62,727 bases of DNA from NCBI GenBank assembly GCA_016201275.1, contig JACQDB010000044.1, positions 1-62,727 on the forward strand. Direction: 5' to 3'. Positions within the stretch are counted from its first letter, which is position 1, and each line of letters starts with the position of its first letter. This document shows, in pieces, positions 26,839 through 34,180 of the stretch. This DNA comes from Acidobacteriota bacterium (GTDB lineage Bacteria; Acidobacteriota; Blastocatellia; UBA7656). Under the pieces are notes generated by a model. The model was not told where the DNA came from. It worked only from the letters and a program-made list of their open reading frames with translations, and did no database searches. Position numbers and translations under genes: made by a program.

Positions 26839-27537
26839 ATGAAAAAAAATTTCCTGACCCTTTGCTTAATCGTTTTGGCATTTGCCTCGCTGATGAATGC
26901 CGACAGCGTAAGGGCGCAAAACGGGCATTTTCAGAAGAATAAAACGCAAAAGCTACAGCCCAACGAAGGCCAACTGGGACGGCCTGGAAATCAGCGAAAA
27001 CTGCCGCCGATATTCAACCCTCGGCGCTTTCCGTCGGGCAACAAAGGTGGCTTGGACAATCGCCCCAATAATCCGGCAATTGTTGCGCTGCAAAAACAAC
27101 GCAAGCGAATGTTAATGGAAGCCTTGGGACTGACGCCTGAGCAGCGTCTGCGAATCGCGAACATTGATCGTCAACATCAGGACGACGCCGCTGCCATAGG
27201 CCGCAGATTGCGCCAGTCACGCGCCGCTTTAGACCACGCCCTGATGAGCGAAACCTATAACGAAGCCTTAGTCAAACAACTCACCGAAGAAGTCGCAACG
27301 GCACAGGCGGAGCAGATACGGCTCAATGTCCGCGTGCGCTCGGAATTTCGCAGCGTCTTGACCAATGAACAAGTGCACCGCTTCATTGAAAAAGAGCGCG
27401 AGATACAGCAACAGTTGCGCGAGTTGAAACAGCGTGAGTTGATGAATCAGCAGGAGACCCAGAAGCCGCCGGATAAAGAAAAAGACGGCTTCGATGAGCA
27501 GGACGTGGAAAGCGCTCTGCTGGATTTAATCCGCTGA
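26839..27537 (+). CDS. Spy/CpxP-like periplasmic protein
   Basis: The protein has 232 residues with a signal peptide at about 1-27 (ADSVRAQ). A Pro/Asn/Gly-rich stretch to about 75 precedes a helical core typical of the Spy/CpxP/LTXXQ group: RMLMEALGLTPEQRLRIANIDRQ gives the LTxxQ-type motif, followed by long charged helices (LTEEVATAQAEQIRLNVRV, VLTNEQVHRFIEKE). The group includes periplasmic chaperones and metal-stress sensors. No Cys or His cluster for metals is visible. GGAG lies 7-8 bases before the ATG. The acidic tail (EKDGFDEQDVESALLDLI) is unusual. Confidence 0.75.
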   Translation: MKKNFLTLCLIVLAFASLMNADSVRAQNGHFQKNKTQKLQPNEGQLGRPGNQRKLPPIFNPRRFPSGNKGGLDNRPNNPAIVALQKQRKRMLMEALGLTPEQRLRIANIDRQHQDDAAAIGRRLRQSRAALDHALMSETYNEALVKQLTEEVATAQAEQIRLNVRVRSEFRSVLTNEQVHRFIEKEREIQQQLRELKQRELMNQQETQKPPDKEKDGFDEQDVESALLDLIR

Positions 27538-27619
27538 GAAACCAGCGGCTTGCTGGACAGTGCGCGCCCTCGGCGATTAAAATAACCAAGTATTTCAGGT
27601 AAATTTTTCAGGAGGAGTA

Positions 27620-27820
27620 ATGGAAGAAAACGAAACCACGTACCATGCAGTTGAAAAAGATGGGCACGTTACAGCGATCTGGGAGATGCAGGGACGCAAG
27701 CATCTTCGCACCATAGACCCGCGCAGCGAAGAAGGTCATCGCATCCTCGGTTCCCACACCTTGGATGAAGCCCACGAACCGGCGACCAACGACCAAGCGC
27801 AAGCCCAAAGCCACGAATAA
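27620..27820 (+). CDS. Small hypothetical protein, 66 residues
   Basis: The ATG is preceded by a strong AGGAGGAG, which supports a real gene. The protein is acidic and His-rich with no signal peptide or membrane helix. It contains VEKDGHVTAIWEMQGRKHL and a Gln/Ala/His tail. I do not recognise a family. It stands alone 82 bp after the Spy-like gene and just before an inverted repeat. Confidence 0.65.
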   Translation: MEENETTYHAVEKDGHVTAIWEMQGRKHLRTIDPRSEEGHRILGSHTLDEAHEPATNDQAQAQSHE

Positions 27821-27838
27821 CTGCTGGCGAAAGCTTTC

Positions 27839-27897
27839 GGTTTCTAGTTTTCAAATTGTTTGGTGAGTTTCATCTAGCAGTCTGAAAACTAGAAACC
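27839..27897. repeat. Inverted repeat between convergent genes
   Basis: A perfect 15-bp stem, GGTTTCTAGTTTTCA and TGAAAACTAGAAACC, is separated by 29 bases. There is no T-tract, so a terminator role is uncertain. The arms have the heptamer feel (TTTCTAG/TTTTCA) of other inverted repeats in this window. Confidence 0.7.
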
Positions 27898-28129
27898 CAT
27901 CCGTTGCCCCGTCTAATTTTTTCTTCCGTCCTGACCCCAACTTTCCACCCGCGTAAGCTCGTACCGAATTGCAACATAACATAACAATGAGTTGAGCAGC
28001 GGTCACTGCCCACTGGTAAAATACGGGCAGAGCGGCATTGAGCGGCGGTCAAAGACCATTTCTCAACAACGTGCGCCTCAGTTGGTTTTGCCATTCCAGA
28101 GCAAACTTTTTTCCATCGCCACAGCCGTA
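27898..28129. other. Gap between convergent genes
   Basis: No gene or structured RNA is recognised in this stretch before the mqnA stop. It carries a short AT run (cataacataacaatg). Confidence 0.4.
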
Positions 28130-28930
28130 TCATGCTTGCCGGAACAGCAACTCTTTCGCCTCTTCAATCAAGCCGCATTCATAAGCAAGCTGATAAAACA
28201 GGTGCAGGCCGCGCAAACTCTCTTCATCCAAATCGAAGTTAATATTCTCGGTCAAATAAGTGATTAACTCTGCGCTTGGTAAACCCAGATTTTCCGCATA
28301 GCGTGTCGCCAACTCTTCTGTGTGCGCCAGCCCTTCGCGCTTGGCCGCGAGAAAATCCACCGCGCCAGGCCAATGCTTTGCCTCCTTGCGAACCGCCCAG
28401 AAGGCGAACACAAAAGGCCTTCCGGTATGTTTGCGCCACTCTTCGGCAAGGTCATAAACCTGAAGCGCCGAGCGCTCAATCAGCATCGCCGGGTCGCCGA
28501 TAATCAAGGCCGCGTCAGCGGTTTCCAACATCTGTTCGATGCGCGGCGGCGCTTGGCTATAGAGGGGATTCAATCCGTAAAACTTGCGAAAGATAATTTG
28601 AATCAACGCCGCAGAGGTGCGCGAAGTGGTGTCGAGCGCCACCGAACGCACCGCTTCAATCGGCAACCGCGACGCCAGCACGACGCTGCGAACTTTGCTC
28701 TTGGAAGCAACGCAAACCTCCGGTATGGCGACAAGGTTCGGTATGCGTTGATACTCGATGGCGGGAATCATCGCCGCGTCTGCACGTTGGTCTTTTAACA
28801 TCTCGGCGCAGACCGCCGGCGAAGCGTCGGACAGAAACCGGCAATGATTAATCTGTTCGCCATAGATAAAGCTGTAACAAAGCGGCGCGGTGTTGAGATA
28901 ACTGGAAGCGGCTACGTAAGGTTTCTTCAT
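28130..28930 (-). CDS. mqnA: Chorismate dehydratase (menaquinone futalosine pathway)
   Basis: The protein has 266 residues. It belongs to the MqnA/MqnD solute-binding-protein fold: ASSYLNTAPLCYSF at the start, then DAAMIPAIEYQRIPN, RSVALDTTSRTSAALIQIIF, and ALIIGDPAM with VYDLAEEWRKHTGRPFVFAFWA. These are the usual MqnA blocks. The enzyme converts chorismate to 3-enolpyruvylbenzoate, the first step of the futalosine route to menaquinone. No other mqn gene is in the window. The ribosome site is weak (GGTAG), and a heptamer-type hairpin lies 19 bases upstream of the start. It is cytosolic. Confidence 0.9.
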   Translation of the reverse strand: MKKPYVAASSYLNTAPLCYSFIYGEQINHCRFLSDASPAVCAEMLKDQRADAAMIPAIEYQRIPNLVAIPEVCVASKSKVRSVVLASRLPIEAVRSVALDTTSRTSAALIQIIFRKFYGLNPLYSQAPPRIEQMLETADAALIIGDPAMLIERSALQVYDLAEEWRKHTGRPFVFAFWAVRKEAKHWPGAVDFLAAKREGLAHTEELATRYAENLGLPSAELITYLTENINFDLDEESLRGLHLFYQLAYECGLIEEAKELLFRQA

Positions 28931-28948
28931 ACTACCGAAAGTCTAACG

Positions 28949-28973
28949 AAGTCTTGGAGGTCTTCCAAGACTT
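28949..28973. repeat. Hairpin AAGTCTTGGA...TCCAAGACTT upstream of mqnA
   Basis: A perfect 10-bp stem with a 5-base loop GGTCT is followed by a partial third unit (CCCAGACTT). It sits between the zinc-ribbon gene's stop and the mqnA start on the same strand. It could lower read-through or affect mqnA initiation. It belongs with the other heptamer-built inverted repeats. Confidence 0.75.
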
Positions 28974-28990
28974 CCCAGACTTTCACGCGG

Positions 28991-29656
28991 TTATCGCAAA
29001 GGCATTTTTACGCCGCATTCGGGGCAGAATTTCGGCGCGCCTTCGGGTTGAAAACCGCAGCCCGTGCAGGTGAGTTTCACTTGCAAAGCGCCGCCGCATT
29101 CCGGGCAGAACTTGCTGCCTGTAGTTTTGGCTCCGCAGGTTGGACAGGAGATCGCGCTTTGCGGCGCAGAACTGCCAGCGCGCATATCCACGTTTGCGGT
29201 GTAATCGGTCTGCTGGGCTTTTTCATAAAGTTGATTGCGCGCCGCGTCCGACATGGCCTGCGCTTTACTGGCAGTGAACTGCTCTTCAAAATCGGGAGCG
29301 CACTCTTCGCACAAACCGGCCTTGCTGTTCCAACAGACTTCCGGGCAAACCCACTTGCCGCAACGCGTGCATTGTTTGAAAAAGTCTTTGGCTTCCTGCA
29401 CAGCGGTGTTGAACGCATCGTCGTGCGCTTTGCCGCCAACGGCGCGTTGAATCTCGTAGGCGCTGTTGCCAGCGTTCGAGAAGACGCCGCCGAACAAATC
29501 GCCAGCGGCGCGCAAAAAGCCTCCCGCCATGCCGGTCAGCGAAGGCTGAAAGCGTGTCATGTGACCGTTGCCACATTTGTCGCAGTAAAATTTAAACTGG
29601 TAGCCCTTATCGGTTGATAAGTCTTGGTGATTGGCTGTAAAGGCAATCAGTGCCAT
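28991..29656 (-). CDS. Zinc-ribbon protein
   Basis: The protein has 221 residues from the ATG at 29656, which has GGAGG upstream. It contains several Cys pairs: FYCDKCGNGH near 25, a CTRCGKWVC...CEECAPD treble-clef-like region near 92-120, CPTCGAKTTGSKFCPECGG near 170, and CTGCGFQPEGAPKFCPECG at the end. Between them lies a Gly-rich helical segment (GGFLRAAGDLFGGVF). It is probably cytosolic. Similar double zinc ribbons occur in the cluster at 47223-51232. The family role is unknown. Confidence 0.75.
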   Translation of the reverse strand: MALIAFTANHQDLSTDKGYQFKFYCDKCGNGHMTRFQPSLTGMAGGFLRAAGDLFGGVFSNAGNSAYEIQRAVGGKAHDDAFNTAVQEAKDFFKQCTRCGKWVCPEVCWNSKAGLCEECAPDFEEQFTASKAQAMSDAARNQLYEKAQQTDYTANVDMRAGSSAPQSAISCPTCGAKTTGSKFCPECGGALQVKLTCTGCGFQPEGAPKFCPECGVKMPLR

Positions 29657-29815
29657 AAAAATTTTCCTCCAAATGATGTGATTCCGACCTACGCTCGACA
29701 TCACCATGCCAGCGTATGGCAAGCAAGCCGGAGAACTATGCCGCGACGGCTCTAGTGCTTGTCGTTGTCAGGCGCACGCTTATCGAAGCCATAGGCGCTC
29801 CCTTGACCGCACGCC

Positions 29816-30199
29816 CTACACCCTTGCAATTAGAGCATACGGCAATAATATGACTGAAATGATGATGTGCATCCATATAATTATCTTACTCATTGTCCAA
29901 AATTTTGAGTCTTTCTTCAATCCGCTATAACTGATGATGAAGCCATATGCAGGGAATTGAATAATCGCGATCACAAAGGCAAGCGCCATGATTATGTTGT
30001 CTAAAATTCCCTTGAGAAACACACCATCAATGTCAACAGGCTGCAAAAAGAGCAACAGTAGCGGGATGGGATAAAAAACCAGAGTTGATAAAAAGCTGCC
30101 GTGACCAGCGCCAGTGGCAACCATTGCGATGCCGATGAATATCGGTGTAGCCAATGCCCCAAGCATAACGGGAATCCAGAATCTAAAGCTCTTCATCAT
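29816..30199 (-). CDS. Hypothetical small membrane protein
   Basis: About 127 residues start at the ATG at 30199 (a TTG at 30214 is also in frame). Four membrane helices are predicted (FWIPVMLGALATPIFIGIA, LSTLVFYPIPLLLLFL, IIMALAFVIAIIQFPAYGF, IIIWMHIIISVILLPYALI). No family is recognised. Codon use is more AT-rich than that of the neighbours. The ribosome site is poor, so the start is uncertain. Confidence 0.55.
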   Translation of the reverse strand: MMKSFRFWIPVMLGALATPIFIGIAMVATGAGHGSFLSTLVFYPIPLLLLFLQPVDIDGVFLKGILDNIIMALAFVIAIIQFPAYGFIISYSGLKKDSKFWTMSKIIIWMHIIISVILLPYALIARV

Positions 30200-30307
30200 C
30201 TTGGCTATGTTCAACCTGAACGCCTACTGCTCGCCTTCAGCGAGAGTGGCATTCAAAGTATCCCTGAGAACGGCGCTGCGCTAACGGCTTGTGGGGCAGC
30301 GCCCCGA

Positions 30308-30775
30308 TTAACTTCGCCTGGTTACATTTGACGCATGAATGTGGACGATTTTCCAGGCGTGACCTTGGCGATGAAATACAAGCGTCCGGCGACCCAGCGA
30401 GTTGCCCGCTCGATCAAACTCGAAGGTAACAAGCGCGGTGTCGCCGTACACTTGTATCCGCACCTCCTTCGGCACGAGGTGCAAGTACGGAGGTCCGCTG
30501 GCCTGTTTCCGACTTGCCTCAAAAACAGACTTGAAACCCTCCTTGACTTGCTGCCGCCCATTGAGTCTGCCGATACTTGGAGCTTCTGGAATGTCTGGGT
30601 TAAAGACCGTCACCTCGTCTGCCAGCGCCATCCGAAATTCGTCCCAATCAAGATTATTGAAGGCGGTGATGAAACGCTTGAAGGCCAGTTCTACATCCTT
30701 GCGCGCCTTGGCGTGGTTGACAACGGGATTGAATGCGAGCCACAAAATAGCGAAGAATATCAGCGGTATTTTCAT
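30308..30775 (-). CDS. Exported NTF2-like (SnoaL/DUF4440) protein
   Basis: The protein has 155 residues. A signal peptide covers about 1-22. An NTF2-like cone fold follows: VELAFKRFITAFNNLDWDEF, then DEVTVFNPD, VYGDTALVTFEFDRAG and WKIVHIHAS. This is the same fold as the N-terminal half of the protein at 221. Members range from isomerases to lipid-binding proteins, and no catalytic residue could be assigned. It is followed by no close partner. Confidence 0.7.
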   Translation of the reverse strand: MKIPLIFFAILWLAFNPVVNHAKARKDVELAFKRFITAFNNLDWDEFRMALADEVTVFNPDIPEAPSIGRLNGRQQVKEGFKSVFEASRKQASGPPYLHLVPKEVRIQVYGDTALVTFEFDRAGNSLGRRTLVFHRQGHAWKIVHIHASNVTRRS

Positions 30776-31216
30776 ATCAAGCGATTTTCATCCGACTTAT
30801 TTTTGCGAAGCCGCCGAACAACCCTTGACGGAACCAGGAAGAGCCGCGTGCTTCGTTTCCCCTAGACTGGTTTGCCGCGTCTACCGCTCTATCAATCTTC
30901 TTGTCGGCAACTCTTCGCAAGCCGCGAGTTTTCCACAGGCGCTGTGGAAAAGCTTGTGGAAAACCCTGGTTTTCAGAGCGCAAATTTTTGAACTATGAGG
31001 ACTTTTAGCATTTTGCACATATGTTGTTCAAATATTGTTTACATTGCAAGTCACAGTATTTCAGCGTTTGCAAATAAAGGGGGCGATTTTATTGGCTTTT
31101 TTGCAGGTTTTGGTTAGCAGATGTTTTGGTTTAACCGCCGCGCTGTGCAAAACTTCCTGAACACTGTGCAAAAGTCCAATAAAAACCCTATTAACTTAGC
31201 ACTTCTTCAACATTTT
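30776..31216. other. 441-bp gene-free region with repeated 9-mers downstream of ftsK
   Basis: No gene is seen. The region holds three copies of TGTGGAAAA (30929-30937 inverted, 30943-30951, 30955-30963) and three of TGTGCAAAA (31011-31019 inverted, 31144-31152, 31165-31173). They surround an AT-rich stretch (31018-31100). The second and third TGTGCAAAA start 21 bp apart, two turns of the helix. TTTTCCACA is a close variant of the DnaA box TTATCCACA and is the box form reported in some cyanobacteria. The layout could bind DnaA or another dimeric regulator. Confidence 0.55.
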
Positions 31217-33862
31217 TCAATCGAAATCTTCTTCCAGGCGCTGCCCTAAACGCTCGCGGAATTCAAACGCCGCGCCCAATACTTTGCGCGGTTTTGCGCC
31301 TTCGGCTGGCCCTATAAAACCTTCGCGCTCCATCATGTCCAAAATCTTGGCGGCGCGGCCATAGCCTACGGAAAGTCGGCGTTGCAGCACCGAGGTCGAA
31401 GCCCTTCCCATGTCGGTGACAATCGCCAGCGCCTGGTCGTACAACTCGTCGCGCTCGCCCACTTCGCCGTCCAAGCCTTCGGCCTCCTGCTCGTTCATCG
31501 TCACCTTGTCATCGTAAGCCGGTTCGGCTTGACGGCGCGCATGGTCGGCAATCTCTTTGACCTCTTTTTCATTGACGAAGGAGCCGTGAACGCGAATCAA
31601 ACGCGAGGTGCCGGGCGGCAGAAACAACATATCGCCCTGCCCCAAAAGCGCCTCTGCGCCGTTGGCGTCAATAATCGTGCGCGAGTCCACTTTCGACGAC
31701 ACGCGGAAAGAGATGCGCGAAGGAATGTTGGCTTTAATCACCCCTGTGATGATGTCAACCGAAGGGCGCTGCGTCGCCAACACCAGATGTATGCCGACAG
31801 CGCGCGCCATCTGCGCCAGTCTGGCAATCGAAGTTTCGACTTCACTTTTTGCGACCATCATCAAATCGGCCAGTTCGTCTATGGCGATGATGATGTAAGG
31901 CAGCGGCTTCATGGCGTTCGGATCATCTACGGAAAGCGTCGGATGATTCAACTCTATGGCTTGACGATTGTATTGCTCGATGTTTCGCACGCCATATTTG
32001 GCCAGTTCTTTGTAGCGCGTCTCCATTTCATTGACCGCCCATTTCAAAGCGTTGGCGGCGCGTTTCGGGTCGGTGACAATCGGCGTCAGCAAATGCGGAA
32101 TGTTTTCATAAAGCCCCAACTCGACGCGCTTGGGATCAACCATGATGAACTTCACTTCTTCGGGCGAAGCCTTGTAGAGAATCGAACAAATCAGCGCATT
32201 CATCGTCACGGATTTTCCCGCGCCAGTCGCACCGGCAATCAACAGATGCGGCATACGCGACAAATCGGCAGTGTACTCTTCGCCGTTGATGGTCTTGCCG
32301 AGCGCGATAGTCAATTTCGATTCCGAGTTTTTGAACTTGGGCGATTCGATGACTTCGCGCAGTAGGATTTTTTCGCGGTGCAGATTCGGCACTTCTATGC
32401 CGACCGTGGATTTGCCCGGTATGCGGTCTATGCGTATGGATTCGGCTTTCAAGGCCAGGCACAAATCGTCTGCAAGGCCGACGACGCGGCTGTATTTGAT
32501 GCCAGGGTCGGGTTTGAATTCAAAGGTCGTCACCACAGGCCCAGGGTTGATTCTGTGAATGTGACCGACGACGGAAAACTCTTTGCACTTTTCGGCAAGC
32601 GTGGTAGCGCGTTCGCGCAATTCTTCTTCGGCCTGTTCGTGCGGCCCTATAGGCACTTCCAGCAAATCAATCGAAGGCAGCGCATAATCCGTGTTGGCGG
32701 ATTTCACGATTGCCGGTTGGCGCGGCGCTCGCACTTCTTTGACAGGCGCGACGAACACTTCGGCTTCGTCATGCAAAGGCATAGAGCGGTCTATCCAGGC
32801 GGTTGAAGTCATCTCCACAACATCCGGGTCCATCGTGACTTCGGCGGCCAACTGACCGGGGGTTTTGATCTGCTCGGTCTTGTTTTTGTAAGCTCGCAAA
32901 GCTGCCGCCGCCTGGGTTCGCCTGGAAACGGGAGCCGCAGGGTGACGCGCCGCTAAGGGTTCTTCAAACAGCGGCGCGTCATCAAAGAAGTCGTCTGCGA
33001 GATTTTCATCAACTGCATCGGCGCGAAAGGTTTTGGCAATCACCGGCGTAATGACGGGTTCGACGGCAATCCCCGGCTCGTCTTTCAGGCGCTTGGCTTC
33101 TTCAACTTGGCCAGCCAGAGGCTTGCGGCGCGGCGGTTTTTCCACGCCGGTTTCGCTGTCGCGGACGAGGCGTTCCTGTTCTTTACGCTTAAACTCTTCG
33201 GCTTTGGCGGCTCTCAAAGCAATCAATTCCTGACGGCGTTTTTCCGCACGCGCCGCCCACCAGCCTTTTACCGGGGCCAGCAAACCGGCGACAGAAATTT
33301 TGCTCACCAGAGTGCGCGTCATGCCCAACTTCAGGGCGATGCTGGCAACCGATACTTCCATCGTCCACATCAAGGTCAGGGTGAACACAACCGCCAGCAC
33401 GATGGCAGCGCCCAGGGTGTTCAAGAACGCCGCCAGCCAGCCTTCCACCAGATAGCCTATCATGCCGCCGTTGCTGGCCGAATGCCGCAACCAACCGAAA
33501 GCGATTTTTGGAAACAGGGCAAAGAATCCGGCGTTGGCAATCAGTAAAAAAACCGCGCCGATGATCTTTCGCAGATGCATGGCCAATTCTTCGGCAAAAA
33601 AGATTCGCACTGCAATCACGCTCATCAGTATGGGCATAAACAACGCCGCCAGACCGAACAGCGAAAGCAGAAACGCCGACAGATACGCACCGAAGACGCC
33701 TATGAGATTGGCCGAGCGTTGTTGCGGCCCTACGGAATTCCAGCTTGGGTCTTTCGGGTCGTAAGTGACCAGACTCAACAGCATCAAAACCGCTAAGGCG
33801 ATAAACACGATGGCGATGACTTCATTGGTTCTGGATCGGTGATGTTTCGATTTGCTGCCCAT
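31217..33862 (-). CDS. ftsK: DNA translocase FtsK/SpoIIIE
   Basis: The protein has 881 residues from the ATG at 33862, with GGAG seven bases upstream. Four N-terminal membrane helices cover about 15-170. A charged linker follows to about 400. The RecA-like motor has VVTTFEFKPDPGIKYSRV, Walker A GATGAGKSVTMN near 546, DPKRVELGLYENIPHLLTPIVTD, and Walker B IIAIDELADLMM. The C-terminal winged helix gamma domain (RASTSVLQRRLSVGYGRAAKILDMME) reads KOPS-type polarity sequences. It moves chromosome DNA through the septum and activates XerCD at dif. The linker is shorter than in E. coli. Confidence 0.95.
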   Translation of the reverse strand: MGSKSKHHRSRTNEVIAIVFIALAVLMLLSLVTYDPKDPSWNSVGPQQRSANLIGVFGAYLSAFLLSLFGLAALFMPILMSVIAVRIFFAEELAMHLRKIIGAVFLLIANAGFFALFPKIAFGWLRHSASNGGMIGYLVEGWLAAFLNTLGAAIVLAVVFTLTLMWTMEVSVASIALKLGMTRTLVSKISVAGLLAPVKGWWAARAEKRRQELIALRAAKAEEFKRKEQERLVRDSETGVEKPPRRKPLAGQVEEAKRLKDEPGIAVEPVITPVIAKTFRADAVDENLADDFFDDAPLFEEPLAARHPAAPVSRRTQAAAALRAYKNKTEQIKTPGQLAAEVTMDPDVVEMTSTAWIDRSMPLHDEAEVFVAPVKEVRAPRQPAIVKSANTDYALPSIDLLEVPIGPHEQAEEELRERATTLAEKCKEFSVVGHIHRINPGPVVTTFEFKPDPGIKYSRVVGLADDLCLALKAESIRIDRIPGKSTVGIEVPNLHREKILLREVIESPKFKNSESKLTIALGKTINGEEYTADLSRMPHLLIAGATGAGKSVTMNALICSILYKASPEEVKFIMVDPKRVELGLYENIPHLLTPIVTDPKRAANALKWAVNEMETRYKELAKYGVRNIEQYNRQAIELNHPTLSVDDPNAMKPLPYIIIAIDELADLMMVAKSEVETSIARLAQMARAVGIHLVLATQRPSVDIITGVIKANIPSRISFRVSSKVDSRTIIDANGAEALLGQGDMLFLPPGTSRLIRVHGSFVNEKEVKEIADHARRQAEPAYDDKVTMNEQEAEGLDGEVGERDELYDQALAIVTDMGRASTSVLQRRLSVGYGRAAKILDMMEREGFIGPAEGAKPRKVLGAAFEFRERLGQRLEEDFD

Positions 33863-34180
33863 CTTTGCACTCCATTTCTCCGGTGAATTTTCGCGCCGTG
33901 CCGGAGACCGAACAAGCTTCACTAGCCCCGCAAAAACCGCATCAGCCGCAACAAGGCTCTACCCGGCAAAGCCCCTTCCCAGTGACCGTCTGCGCTTGCG
34001 TCTATCAATTTTCAAAAGGGGTCGCTGCGATGTTCCAGTCCGTTGTCGAACCAGCTTTGCGGAATGCTTCGAGGCTTCCTGCGACTGTGAGGGGGTGGCA
34101 CGAAGCGGAAAAAAATTCTTCCGCTTCGTGACTGGTTTTCTTCGCCGAGGATTATACTGCGTTTTGCCTGTCGAACGAAA
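33863..34180. other. 318-bp gap upstream of ftsK
   Basis: This gap holds the ftsK leader on the minus strand and the 3' side of the M16 gene. A stretch GTGGCACGAAGCGGAAAAAA...CTTCCGCTTCGTGACTGG (34095-34134) forms a strong inverted repeat, CACGAAGCGGAA / TTCCGCTTCGTG, with an A-run in between. It could be a terminator for the divergent side or a regulator site. No gene is recognised. Confidence 0.55.
34097..34130. terminator. Strong hairpin CACGAAGCGGAA / TTCCGCTTCGTG
   Basis: A perfect 12-bp stem encloses a short A/T loop (aaaaaattc). On the leftward strand it lies between ftsK's leader and the start of the downstream M16 peptidase's 3' region, but no T-run follows the stem directly, so a regulatory or attenuator role is also possible. 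Confidence 0.5.

Noticed and set aside
30215-30307. tRNA or small RNA in the hairpin-rich gap near 30280 (GGGGCAGCGCCCC)
   Set aside because: No cloverleaf or CCA end can be drawn; it is a simple short hairpin.
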